Assembly (NCBI GenBank): GCA_012861695.1
Contig: JAAOOA010000060.1
Location: forward strand, 9,388,454 to 9,452,453
Source of the DNA: Trematomus loennbergii
Lineage: Eukaryota > Chordata > Actinopteri > Perciformes > Nototheniidae
Reading direction: 5' to 3'
DNA length: 64,000 bases
Part shown: piece after piece, positions 48,908-61,400 of the stretch
How positions within the stretch are numbered: the first letter of the stretch is position 1
How the letters are laid out: every line of letters begins with the position of its first letter
The notes under the pieces: model-generated
What the model saw: only the letters and a program-made list of their open reading frames with translations
The model's database searches: none
Told to the model about the DNA's origin: nothing
Made by a program: the position numbers and the translations under genes

Positions 48908-48977
48908 CGAATAACGAAATTGAAACCCGAATAGTACTCCAACGAACGAATATTCGGATATTCGGGTACAGCCCTAA
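48908..48977 (-). mobile_element. solo transposon terminus (hAT-like)
   Basis: On the minus strand it begins TAGGGCTGTACCCGAATATC and continues 'cgaatattcgttcgttgg', a terminus style seen in fish hAT-like elements with CCGAATA repeats. It ends in an A12 run at 48896-48907. No partner end found. Confidence 0.45.
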
Positions 48978-51900
48978 TGGCCTGTCAGAATCACAAAATA
49001 CAGAAATACCTCAGACAAAAGGGGGATTCAAAAAAAGATCCATTTGCAAATTGATCATCTGGTCAAGAAATTTAAATTCTATAATCTCCCTCCTAATCTG
49101 ATTACAACGAAAGCGGAACACCTACAAAGCCCTCGGAAGACATAGCAGGACTTCAAGGTTTTGCTTGGACAGTGTCAATATATTGACGTCCATTGTGTGA
49201 ACGATTCTCTGGAGGATGTCGGTACGGATTCAAGGTACAGCAGGTGATTGAATATGTCACGGAGCATTCGATTTCATGTGTATTTGTGTCAAACGACTGT
49301 GGAGGGATCGATCCACGTGCAACATGATGTATGCGTGTATCATGTGATGAGGTACGGGGCCAAGGTTTTAGGCTGTGAGCTCTGTAATTCATTATGGCTG
49401 TGTGAGCGTTTGTGTGTGGGTGTGTGTCTGTGTGTGTGTTTGAGTGCGAGACTGTTTGTGTGATTCATAAGATGAAACCCGCCCGGCTATGAGGGAACTC
49501 ATTAGACTCCTGTCGTCTCGCCTCCCGGTAGGAAAAATACCTGCCATCTGGGAGTTTATATTCCCTCTTCTTTACAACTCCCTCTCTCTCCTCCGCTCTT
49601 TATTTCTTCCACACACTGTGCCACAAAATCCAAGAGCAATCACCAATCAATCTTGTACCCCACGCCGGCCCTCTCTCTGCTGCTAACCACCTCCCGCCTT
49701 CTGTTTTTCTTTCGCCGCACTCTCGGCCTCCTCTTCAGCACCATTCAAAAACATCCTCTTGTCCTGCTTTTGTATTGTATCCCATTAAGCCTCATCCTTC
49801 TGTAATCATGTCATGCGTGCATTCTCCCCGTCCGCCTTACTTCTGCCGAATCATCCGTCGCACTTCTGGATTGTCTCCTCCACACTTACGGTCTGCTTTT
49901 CTAAAACTCCAGAGTGATTGCTTGACACGGATGATTGTATGACTCCGACACCCTTTTCCCGCCTGTTCTCCTTTCACCTACCCTGTACCTATAATTTTTT
50001 GTTTGTCGCCATGGAGATCTCGTCTGCTTGTGCACTCATGTCGCAGGTTTAGAGCCGGTGAAACAAATGAGGGGCATTTTCCTGACAAATCTCACGTGAA
50101 AGTGAGCAAAAGGATGGAGGGCATGGGAGACAGTCACTTACTCTAGATCCATGAAATGCACTTGTGGAACATGGGTACAAGTTCTCCCCCAGAGAGGACT
50201 TATTTTTGGAAATACATTTCTCTGATGGTATTTTTTTAAAAGGGCTGAATGTGGGACACAAGTTATTTGACATCGACCAATCAGAACCACAGTACAACAT
50301 TTCTTATTTGAATAATCGGTCATTTCAGAGACTGTCCTTCGAAGAGAAAATAACTGTAACGGTCATTTCAGGAACAGTTTGACTCTAGGTTATAGTGGCA
50401 AAGCCCCCACACTACAGATGGATATTAAGTAGTGTAGCATTGTTCTAGATCTAAAAAGTCTACAGAGAGAAGATGTTGAGATGGTTGAATTGGTGATGGA
50501 CATTTACCTTTTACCTAGTATTTAACTGAAATACATTGAAAAAAAACCTGTAAAGTATTTAACAACCACCAACTATTGGTACTTTTCCTGTAATTGACCT
50601 CAATGATTAACTAATTACCACACTTGTTAATTTTCTGTCGATCGACTAATTGTTCCAACAGTATTTAATTGCAAATTAGCTTTGACACTAATGAGGTCAC
50701 CACTGAAGCTAGATGTGCTGTGCGTCTCATCTTCATGGCTCGTCCCGCTCTCTGTCTGGCTCAATTTTCCCTACCCTTTCCCCTCCCTTCACCCCTCTGC
50801 TCCCCCAGTTTCTCACCACCCCCCCCACCCCCCTTTGCTCCTCAGTGCCCTCTCTTTAGCTGCTGCGATCCACAGGGTAATGGTGCTTGTCGTCTGGAGT
50901 CTGTTCCATCAATATGTGGCTCCTCTGTCAGCCTGGGTTTGCACTCTCCTGTCCACTCAGCCTTACTCTTTCAGTAAGAAATAATCATCACCTTTCCTCA
51001 CTCTGAACTTTCCTAATACTGTCCAGAACCAACAAACAAACACTGTAGCATCGGAAAATCGGTAGTACAAAACTCTGAAACACTTTTTGTGAAGACTTTC
51101 CTTATGCCCTTTTCCTTTATAATGGAAATATCAAAATCCCTGAAGATATCGCATCAAACAAAGAATCCTGTGGTATGTCTACAGACTCCGGAACCCACAA
51201 TGAGACCTTTTATTGCCGTGAAGTAATCACCTGCAAGCCACACAGGGAGAGGAATAAAGCATGCCAGGCACAAAGGGAGAACTCATAACCATTAAAGTCA
51301 GTACAGTAATTGAATGAAAGGTGGGCTGCTGTTTTAGTGGCTTGGGGGCAGGCATGTGTCCTAACAAGATGGCAGGATGCAAGGCGTTTTGGTTGGTACA
51401 GTAGGCGTTGCATCATTAGACTTTAAGAGCTGATTCAGTGTTTTGATCGGGCTTAGTCAAATGTGAAATGGCAAAAGAAGGAGCGCTATCGTTACGGCGG
51501 GTAATTTCACACAATGATGGATTGACAGAAAGCGCCGTTTACGTTCATCGCCGCATCCTCTAGTGTGTGTGTGTGTGTGTGTGTGTTTGACTTTGGTTAT
51601 TTGTGCACTGATGTGGCTCGGTGTGTAGGTGAGAACACTCCGCCAGGCATTTCTATCAGCTGATGCGTTCTTATCTTTCGCAGCCCACATAAACACAATC
51701 AGTATGCAAGAAAGGATATTTTTCGGCAGTAAAGGGGCCGTTATAAAATAGGGAAGATCTGTGTGCGTGCCCGAGCATATGTGTTTGTGTGCATTTCTCT
51801 GCATGGGCCTAGAGAGCAGGTTGTCAGCCCCCATGGCATATGGTGTGCACCCAGGTGATGAGCCAGTCTCCAGTACAGGCCTGTTTTTATGTGCATATGT

Positions 51901-54900
51901 GCGCACCTCTTTCACTCTGATGACCATCTGTGCCCCCGCTCTTCAAAGCGGCCCTTTCTGCCCAGCCCCATAGACAAATGAATTATTAAACTGCTTTTGC
52001 AGGTGACACCCTGGCCATTTGTTACCTCCTCTCTGGCAGGACTTGAGGAAACAATCACTCAGCTACATCTGCACCCTCCCACCTGATTCCCCAACGTCCC
52101 CGCTTTCCCCTCTCTGGTCCACTTTCCCCGTTCTCATGTTCCTCTTGTAACTGGAGCACTCCTTCACCACCATTGTCCGCTCTTTCCATGTCTCTATGTC
52201 CTTATTACCCCATTGCTTTGCCTCTTAAACGACTATATGCTTAATTTGGTCTCTCACTTTCTTTCTATTCCTCTATCCTCTCGCACTCTCTGTCCGTCTC
52301 TTTCTCACTGTCGCTCTCCTTCTCTTTCTGTCCCAAAAAAGTCAATCTCTCTCCCAGCCCCAGCCTCTGGGACTGCGACCGCTTGAGGAATCCAATAAGG
52401 TTGATTAAGTGATGACAGTATAATTACAGCGATGGCACTGGCACAATCAATCTCTTGCTTCCTGAATAGGATAAATGAGCCGACCTGGGTCATCAGCGTA
52501 TGGGAGATAGCCTAACTACTCAGATGGAGGCTGGGAGACTAAGTGAAAGAACCAAATGTGAAGAAAGTAAGGGTTGATCGAGCATTGGCTGCGATATTCC
52601 GAATTCTTATAATTATCAGAATCATTATTTTCTTTTTATCCAACTGCAGATGAAATAAATGAATCTATTAAATGTGCTTTTTTGGCTCTGATGCAGCCGG
52701 TGTCTCTCTGAAGGAGACTACAGACAATGTCCCGTCCACAGCACTATCTGATTACTGATGAGTAATAGGCTAATGAAGACTATGCTTCTGATCAAAGCTG
52801 CTTCTTTGAGAAAAGAGAGCTTTGTTTTGAGGCAGCATTTTTTTGCTGAAGTTGCAATACAAACATCACAATCGTCGGCGCTGAAGTTGCAAAAACCACC
52901 AATGTTTTTCTGGCAAAGTTTTGCCGTCACAGCAAAAACACAAATAGAAAATCACAAAAATTCAAATAGTTGTTACTGGATATACATAGTGTAATGATTA
53001 CAAGATCCATGACTATATGGGTATAAAAATGCAGCACAGCGAAGAAACAGACATGTTCATACATATAACGTATACCTTCCAATTTGCATTAAAACTAAAC
53101 TGTTCTCCAGTCTGTTTCTTGTGATATCAAGAAATTATAAAATTACATAATATAATCTTTCTGACTATTACTGTAAATGTTCTCGACCATTCGTTTGTAC
53201 AATTGCTACAAAGTAGTATTTGAAAGAAATGGGGAGTACTTACTGACTCCACAAGTAAGTAGGCAATCTGTACAAATGTATTCTCTGTGCTCATGCTCTT
53301 ACATTGTGTTCCATCAAGAAGACTAAACTGGAGTCACTACTGATTCCCATTCATTGTAAATTAAACCTTGAAACCATGCTATTGCTGCTCGCAACTACTT
53401 GAAGACTCTAGAGCGTTACACAGTCCATCCTTTCTTTATTTTGTTAAGTTATTTCACAGTACTAGCTTAAAGGAATTTGGTTGGCATGGATACAGAAAGA
53501 TTAGCCTCAGGTATATTTAACTATGACAACCTGTCATTTTGCCGAGGCCTTGTACATCGCAGCAGTCCCTGGAGCATCTCTACTTTTGACCTGGCACGTG
53601 CCATGTTTGTTGACAAGTCTGCTAATACCCCAGCTTTACATGTATGCCGGCTGAATCAAGATCCCAAGACTACCTTTTACCACAAGGTGTAAATGTGAAG
53701 GCCTGTTATCACATGTGTTTATCCAGATAACCTATCCAGGTTGCAATATGCATGTTAAAACCGGATGTCAATGGGATCATAGTCAAGCACAGAGAGATGT
53801 TGGCAAATGCAGAAAGCAGCAGGTAGGCAGGTGGGTGAACCCTTTCTTTTTTTATGTCACTGGCATCTGAGTCACTATAGCTAATCCTGCTTGATGAAGG
53901 CTCCCCGCTAGCTAACACAGATCGGTGCAGCCCTAATTAACAGCTGCAGATCTCCATCTCCTGAAATGAGATGCACGTTGGTAGAAGAAAAGAGAATTTT
54001 CTTCCACGGTTTGATTTCCGGTGAATCTGTTGTGTCCCTTTTTTGTTGATCCCGATGAGATCAGACCGGAAAATATTTTTCTCCGTTTGTTGCTGTTTCA
54101 GTGTGCGCCGTCCTGTTTTATCTAGTAGCAGGTGGCTTGGCATCTGGTCAACATGCTCATAACCTCAACAAAGCTCATCTCATCACTTCATCTCTCCGGT
54201 CCTATGGTCATCATTAGCAAGTGTTTGCAGATATGGTAATCTCGCCTCTGAATTTCATTAATGAACTATAATGATATTTCTTTGTGGCTTACACAGATGG
54301 GGAAACCAGAAGCTTTGAACAAGACCAGATATGTTTACCTGGAAGAGGGTACTACATTTAATAATATCAATAATACATTTTAATTGAATTTCTATTTCTA
54401 TATATATGCAACACAGAATTCTTCACATTCAAAAATAGAAAGAAAACAGGAAAGGCATTAAGTTAAAAATCAAAAAGTAAACATGAAGTGCTCGACCCAT
54501 TTGAAGCGACCCATTTAAAATAAGAAAACGAATAAAAATACATTTAAGACAAGATATTTAAAGTCGTAAAAGTTAACTTAAATCAGCTAACGAAAAGCAT
54601 CATGTGGTACTCTGTGTAAAATATGAATATTTAAAGAAGTGGTGCTAATAAAAGTCTTTAATGTCAGATGTTCTTTTGGGTGTGGTTTTGATGTCCGTAT
54701 TCATGACTTTACAATACACGCTAAACAACTCCCAACATCAGTGGTGTTTTCAAAAACACTTCATTGATCATCAAAATAATTTGTTTATGGGTTTTACATC
54801 TGAATGTCTTCAAAAAGCCATTCATCTGCCACTAAGATTTAATATTAAAATCCATTCTGCACTGTAAAGGGTCAGGTGCTCTGGGTGTTTGACATGGAAG

Positions 54901-55335
54901 CAGAGGGTGCCTTTCATCTTAAAAGACTTAGGAAAAGAGCCATATTCATGGTCATAACTCATTGAGACTCTCCCACTCCTTTTGAAGGCAAATTAACCAC
55001 AGTTAAAAGGCCTTTGTCAAAGCCAGACAATCAAAGAATTAATGACAGCTCTGTGAATATTTAAATATCTACAAAGTAACGGGACCCGCCATCTGTTTCA
55101 CTTTGCGAGATAGTGAATAATGACCGCGGAAACCCATACTTCAACAAGAGGACGATATCGGTACCAACGGTGATTAACACAGACGATAATATGGCGGAGT
55201 GTATCAAAAGATTTATTCAAAAAAAGATAGAAATCGGAAAAAATAACTCATTTTGTGATGTGAGCCTGATATCAAAGCAGCCCCAAACATGAAACATACA
55301 TATCAGACAATTTGTTTCTGGTCCCGCTATACTTC
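48978..55335. other. repeat-poor non-coding sequence with several enhancer-like blocks
   Basis: No transposon boundaries and only a short (GT)12 at 51563-51586. Pyrimidine-rich tracts lie at 49560-49700 and 50760-50840. 52385-52505, 53520-53640, 54150-54320 and 54990-55090 contain dense TAAT, ACAAT and TGACAG-type words. None of the open frames shows a protein family motif. Confidence 0.5.
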
Positions 55336-55390
55336 AACACACACACACGCACGCACGCACACGCACACACACACATGCACAAACACACAA
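55336..55390. repeat. impure (AC/GC)n microsatellite
   Basis: CA repeats interspersed with CGCA units; alternating purine-pyrimidine throughout. Confidence 0.9.
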
Positions 55391-55549
55391 GTTCAACTCT
55401 ACACTTAGTCGCTCATCAGATTTCCTGTCTGCGCCACTCCTCATTTTCTCACTGCGCTCCGTCTCCTCTCTCTCTCTCACCGCTCCACCACGCCTTTGAA
55501 ACGTCTGTCAATATTGACTTTTATTTATTTAATTGACATTGCTCGTGCT

Positions 55550-56003
55550 GACACCGGGACCTTGCATAAACAATGACGCAACGCTTTGGAAACTCCGTAC
55601 GATGAGCAGGAAGACGGGAGGGAAATAAAAGGGAGGCAGCGCTCATTCCTCGCTCCTACCCTCTTCCTTGTCAGTCCGTTGGGAGGAGCTTAAGTACTTT
55701 GGAGCTGCACTGTCTGTCTTTCACACATCAAACGATTTGTTTTATCCGGTTCGTATTCTCCCCTTCAGACCCCGTGCAGGCTGATAGAGCTTTGATGATG
55801 AAACGTAGAGGACATCCGTGCATTATATCCGAATTGGCATATACGGAGGTGTGCGTACGCGCAAGTGTAGTTTGTTTTTCGCCCCGCAACAATGTGATTC
55901 CAGACGAGCTCCTGCTCAGACAGCATTGCCAACAGCTAACATCATTCTCGCCACCTGTGTCACGCCAGCACTGTAATATTATCATTAAATGAAATTAAAA
56001 AGA
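55550..56003 (+). promoter_or_regulatory. candidate CpG-rich promoter / first exon (weak)
   Basis: CpG dinucleotides are clustered here in an otherwise AT-rich, CpG-poor region. A TATA-like 'aaataaaag' at 55623-55631 is followed by an initiator-like TCATTCC at 55643-55649. A CRE-like 'aatgacgcaac' lies upstream at 55572-55582. Downstream, possible donors are weak ('gaggtgtgcg' at about 55846) or moderate (GAG|GTAATT at about 56004). A frame with two adjacent ATG codons at 55794-55799 is open to 55992 but resembles no family that I know, so coding is unproven. It could equally be a CpG-rich enhancer. Confidence 0.3.
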
Positions 56004-57883
56004 GGTAATTACTGGAAGAAAATATTTTCTAAATGCAATCTTCAACATGTATTTCAGGTCAAAGGTCAAATTTAACAAAGGGATATCTCCAGAGAGAGGA
56101 GTCCGATAATTTGTGTTCTCACCTTTTTTTAAATACAGTTGGCTGGCAAGAAGTTTGCAATTTGAGGTGCACACTTCCTCCCCCGACCCTTGGATACAGA
56201 AACAATTATTATGGGGTTGAAAGATGAAAACTAAAGATCTCAATTTTTATCCCACTCATTTCTGAGCATATTTTGAGTTGAAAGTCATGGGAATATTCAC
56301 TAGAAAACTTGACTTTAACATTATGAATTGTTTTCATCAGTGCCCATATTGTTCAGTTAAATATTCCATTTGTTGAATAAAATGTGATTAATATTTGTAA
56401 ATTCACAATTGTTTTGTGTTTTTTCTTATTAATGCTTTAAAGACATAAGACATGCATATTATGTAAGTAAAAGGCAACAGTGTTACTTTAGACCTAGATG
56501 GAACTATGAACACTACCATTAGAGGCATGGACATACAGTATCACATATGAATTTTCCCTCACACATAAACTGACACTTTAAAGATACCTGCTGTATGGTA
56601 CAGTAGACATCTATAGGCTATCCTTGACTAAAGCAAGTATAAGTTAACTAACACTTGTACTATTTGGTCGTTATTGTAAAACTGAGTTTCTCCTTAAAGA
56701 ATCCTGTAACAGCACCACTTGAAAACCTTGTGTTTACCAAAGATGTGCTCATAAGTTTCATGTAAATAAGTAATTCAGCATGAAATTGACTTATCAGCCT
56801 TGCTTCTCTCAGTGCTTATAACCTCACACTGATGCTTAAGATGTTTGCTTATCACACTTTCACTCAGTGCAATTAGCTCAACGAACCACGGCTCCGTAAT
56901 GCTGCTCCCCGCCGCTCGTCTCTGACAGGTCAATGCTGTCGTCAGCTGGGACTGAATGACAAGTGACCTGCCTCACCAAATCAGCAGCACCTTGTTAAGC
57001 TTGTTCATGACGGCAATTATGGCTCTGAATTGTTTTTTGGCTCTGCCCGTGTTTCATGTTTATCCGACAGCCTACTAACTGGCATAGAGATCTGTGATGT
57101 GACCAGCTAATGTCCAAACATAGATGTCACTACTAGAGTGTGGCATTTTTCTGACAGAAGGTGGTATGACTCTGACAGTTAGGGCTTCACATCACCCGAC
57201 TAGCTCTATAAACCTCATTCATGTGACATATATGGATCGTCAAGTTAATCTCTTCAAATTACCCGATGTCTAAACAACAAGTGTGTCGGATGGGTCTTTT
57301 CCTTGCATGTTCATGCAACAGATACGCTCTCATTTGAATGTTTTTTGTCCGTTTATGTTTAAAGTTATATGCACTTGATTATCCTTGGCTTAGTTTTATG
57401 CTGCGCTGTAATGGCCACCTGAAATGTTATCTTGGCAACATACATAACGCAGGTTAATGCCCAATGAAACACCACGACTTTACCAGATTACAAACTTTCG
57501 AATGTTTCCTGTCCTCTCTCAAACTTTATTAGAGCCTAAAGGCAATTGATGCACCCTTGATTTTACACTTTTCATGGCACATGACAAAACCAAATCCTAA
57601 AACTTACCACAATAAGAAATTGTGTGTGAATAGTGCTTTCACAGACAGGTTAATCACCTCACGTTATACTCGTTAGTATGTTTACATTTATACAAGTAGG
57701 ATGGACTGGTTTATGCTTTAACTATAAGGCGTTTAAACTGGTTTCAAGCAAATTGCCAGAACGTAGCACAAAACTAGTTGGTTATTTTGAAAGGGTTCAT
57801 TTTGACAACTACAAAAAACTCCAAGTCAGACTGGTATTATTTTAAATTGATAATCTACTTATATTACCAGTAAGTGATTGTTA
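56004..57883. other. non-coding sequence, enhancer-like block 56870-57060
   Basis: AT-rich with one GC-balanced block containing 'gactgaatgacaagtgacct' and 'gacggcaattatggctctga'. No element or exon recognised. Confidence 0.5.
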
Positions 57884-58434
57884 CCGTATTTTCCGGACTA
57901 TAAGTTGTGGTTTTTTTACCTGTCTGGCTGGTCCTGCGACTTATACTCCGAAGCGACTTGTATATCGAATTTTGTCTGACTGCGTTCAAACTCCGGATAG
58001 ATAGTTAGCACTGTATACTATCGTGACAACTGAAAACTGCTGTACCACCGAAGAAGAAAAAAGTCACGGCAACTGGGAGGATGCGTCACGTAACTTTCCA
58101 GGATGTTGTGGGATGGATCGACACAGCATGGGCTTCAGTGACGACCGACACCATCCTCTCGGGATTCAGAAAGGTCTAATCTGAGCTGATTCTGATGGAG
58201 AGTCTGAGGACAGCCCGGAGCAGGACATGTTGCTTCATCGACACCTCTGTGTCGCTGTTAAACACTTCCACAGAGTTGGCGGAACTGTTTAACAGTGACA
58301 CAGAGGATGAAGACTTCAGTGGGTAAATGCGACTTATACACCGGAGCAACGTATATGTTTTTTTTCTCTAAACGACACGTTTTTTGATAAGAGCGACTTA
58401 TACTCAGGTGCGACTTATAGTCCGGAAAATACGT
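57884..58434 (+). mobile_element. pogo-like transposon derivative, both ends present
   Basis: TA flanks at 57882-57883 and 58435-58436. Inverted termini share CGTATTTTCCGGACTATAAG at both ends (57885-57904 and, inverted, 58414-58433). GCGACTTATA recurs as a direct subterminal motif at 57936, 58329, 58393 and 58410. The 551-bp element keeps only the C-terminal tail of a transposase. TA duplications and the tail sequence fit pogo/Tigger-type (CENP-B-like) elements, though the superfamily call rests on recognition by eye. Confidence 0.88.
58081..58326 (+). pseudogene. pogo-like transposase C-terminal fragment, frameshifted
   Basis: First segment: 'VVGWIDTAWASVTTDTILSG' followed by FRKV and a stop at 58177-58179. 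This resembles the end of the DDE domain of pogo/Tigger-like transposases ('W....WA.V...TI...FRKAG'). A later segment in another frame, 'ELAELFNSDTEDEDFSG' with a stop at 58324-58326, resembles their acidic C-terminal tail. The N-terminal CENP-B-type DNA-binding domain and the catalytic aspartates are deleted, so it is inactive. Confidence 0.75.
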
Positions 58435-58436
58435 TA

Positions 58437-61400
58437 GTGTGTTAGAACAAGTAAAAGTAGTTTTAAAACCTGCTGGCTAATGAAGTTAGCTTCCCACTGG
58501 GAGACACTCCAAATATGGAGCAGAGAGAAACATTTGAATCTGACTGATGTGGATAGTGGGCAGACACTGGCAATGTTGCTAAATGTCAACATGTAAGAGA
58601 CATTTATTTATGACATTTTAGCTAACTGGGTGAAGGTAAGTGGGGCAGAGCAGGGAAAGGTTTGGTCTTCAGCATTTCTTTTGAGGAAGAAATACCTGTT
58701 TGCTCTAATAAAGCTAAGATTCTTAAGGGAAACGTTGTTTAATATAAGCTTCCGATTGACAATGTATGCATACAAACTATGAGATGGATTAGAGAAGGAT
58801 GTAATTTCATTTGGTTCAGATGATGGCCCCCTCAACTTCAGTTTGTTGTCACTGGTCTGAATTGTGTTTTAATTGCTCATTGGGTTTTATATAGTCCTTT
58901 TCGCTCGTATTCAGTACATGTTGGCTCTTTGGGTGTAACTGAATCCGGGGTCAACACCGAAATTGAAAAACATCTGACAAAGAAGTGTAAAAAAACACAC
59001 TGTCTGGTGTAAAATGACACAATTAGTGTGGAAAAATCATATGGTGGTGTTGTTAAAATTAGATTGTCTCTCCTGGCGTTCTAAAATATCACAATTTGTT
59101 CAATATTTTTCACAGTAATAATACATGCATCGATGTAGTGCTAAAACACATTGTAATGTGTTGTGAAATGACTATTTAAAGCTTCATAGAGCTACAGAAT
59201 ACACTTTCACTTTCTTTCACAGGACGAGTAGAAGTTTTGGTTGAAAATCAGTGGTGTGTGTCTTCAATAATAAGTCTCCTATTTGTGTAAAGATGTGTAT
59301 AAGAACTGTTTTGCCCTGTATGAACTGAATGTTTTACATTTAAATTTCAACTAAACGGCTATTTCCTTGCTTTCGAATAGTCCTATTTTCCTATTTTCAG
59401 ACACGGTTATGTTCTGATTCCGATAGTTACTGACGCACAACATAGGCCAGAATGTCCTCAATAAATCTAACGAGAGCATTTCCTTTTTTATGTGCCCCCC
59501 GTCTCGGATTCTTTGTCAAAGAGCATACTAAGAATCATTGTGACAGCGTTTGGTTTAGACCTGCTCCTGAACCTAGGAACACAATCAATCCCAAGTCTTC
59601 CTTCGGGAACAGTTTTTAATCCCGCCGAGGAAATGGCAGCCCGCGTCTGGCACTTGAAATACCAGCTCATACGTCTCAGAGCTATCACTGCATGAGACAC
59701 TACATCATGACCATGAGTCAGACTCTAACTAAACCTGCATGGCCTGGAGCTACTACATGTGTCACTGCGGCGCGCTGGAAATATCACAGCGCTGTACCCT
59801 TGCCACCGCTGTACTTTGGCATGACAAAGAGCCAGTGTTCTGGACGTGCACGAAATCACAAAACGTCCGCAGCTAGTCACATCACGGCATAACACTTCCT
59901 CGCCTCCGCACACCCTCCCTCCACCGCATTCTTCCATCCCCGTTTCTGTCAAAAGCCCATGATCAAATGCACTCGCTTAGATTTATATAGTTCCATTGTG
60001 CCGTGGCGACGCTTCCATTTCACCCCTCCTCTTCCCCTCCTATACGCTCTCTAGCCTTTCCTCCGTTTCTCCGTCATCATGCATCTCCCTCTCACTACGG
60101 GTCTTCAGGTGAACATATGCATTTTCTCCGAGAGACGCAGTGATATTCAGACTTCTCAGCTGTTTGAAAATGGCATTTGCCAGGAAAGTAAGGGCGCGCA
60201 GCAAGCACACTGGCTCTCCCGGTCATCTTTTTGATTGATTTGCCCTGCGTGTCAGAGATTGCTGATATATGGTCAAGACGAACAGCCTCAGCATTTCCCC
60301 TGTCACTATAACAGCATAAAAAATAATTAAATTTGTCAGGCTCGGCTCTAGATTTTGTGTCCTCCAATTTGTCAATGGCCAGCACGTGAGCAAGTTTCAT
60401 TAAGATTGCCCATAATGGAAATCATTTTAGTTATACAAAATGAGGTTTTCATTTGAGTCTTTTTGCTAAAGGATTGTTATGCAGACAACATCAGCATGAA
60501 GAAGGAACATTCGAATAAAAGGAGTTCATGTTCAGTGGAGGGCACTCTTAATCTGCACTGCAGTCTGAGTGAAAGCCTGTTTTTCAATACAGAAACGCTC
60601 TGATCAGTGATATTAAAACACATGTTCTTCACTTAAAGTTTGATTTGCACTGGTTAAGAGAAGCATTCATGTCTCTTTTTTTCTTTTTGATTCCTCTAAT
60701 TTTCCTCAGACTTTGAAATCCCAAGTGAACTCCACTACAAACATGTGCTTCTCGAAAATGCCCCATTTGCTTTCATGTTGTCTGCTGAAACAACATAAAA
60801 AAATCACCCTGAAAACATCTGATCCTTATTAGGAAAGGAGAGGTAATGCACTGCACATTGATTATACCTGTAGCTTTTGGCGCCTGTTGACCTTGATATA
60901 TCCACATACCAATTTATGTTGTTTGTAGATCCTCTTAAGACGTGATCTATTGCTCTACACACGAACAGATTGCCTCCGTTTAGTCAAAGCCCACTCAAAA
61001 GCGGTTGGTCAATAATACACTCACTGCAAACGGGAACCACAACACTTCAGGAATGTAGGGCTGCATGAGTTGGAAAAAAAAGATCTAATTGCAATTATGT
61101 CAACTGATATTGTGATGAAATGATTGGGATGTATGAGGGATTGATCGATTCTTATTATGTATGAAAAAATATATTAAATCTTGGTCAAAAATGTTTTGTT
61201 AGGTCATACCGTTTGTAGCCAGAGACTACTCGGTTTCCACAGTACTTTATTTCTAATGGTTTTTTAAAACATATTTTGCCTTTAAGTTAATATTGTGCTT
61301 ACTGAGATTTGTATTCCACCAGTCAAACTACGATTTCCATAACATTTCTGTTTAATGGCTAGCTCTACAGACAACTGCAAGTACCTCATTTTACTAGCGC

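Noticed and set aside
55699..55992. 97-codon frame in the CpG-rich block, considered as a first coding exon
   Set aside because: No recognisable domain or signal peptide, and codons after the internal ATG pair resemble no known N-terminus; kept only as a promoter candidate.
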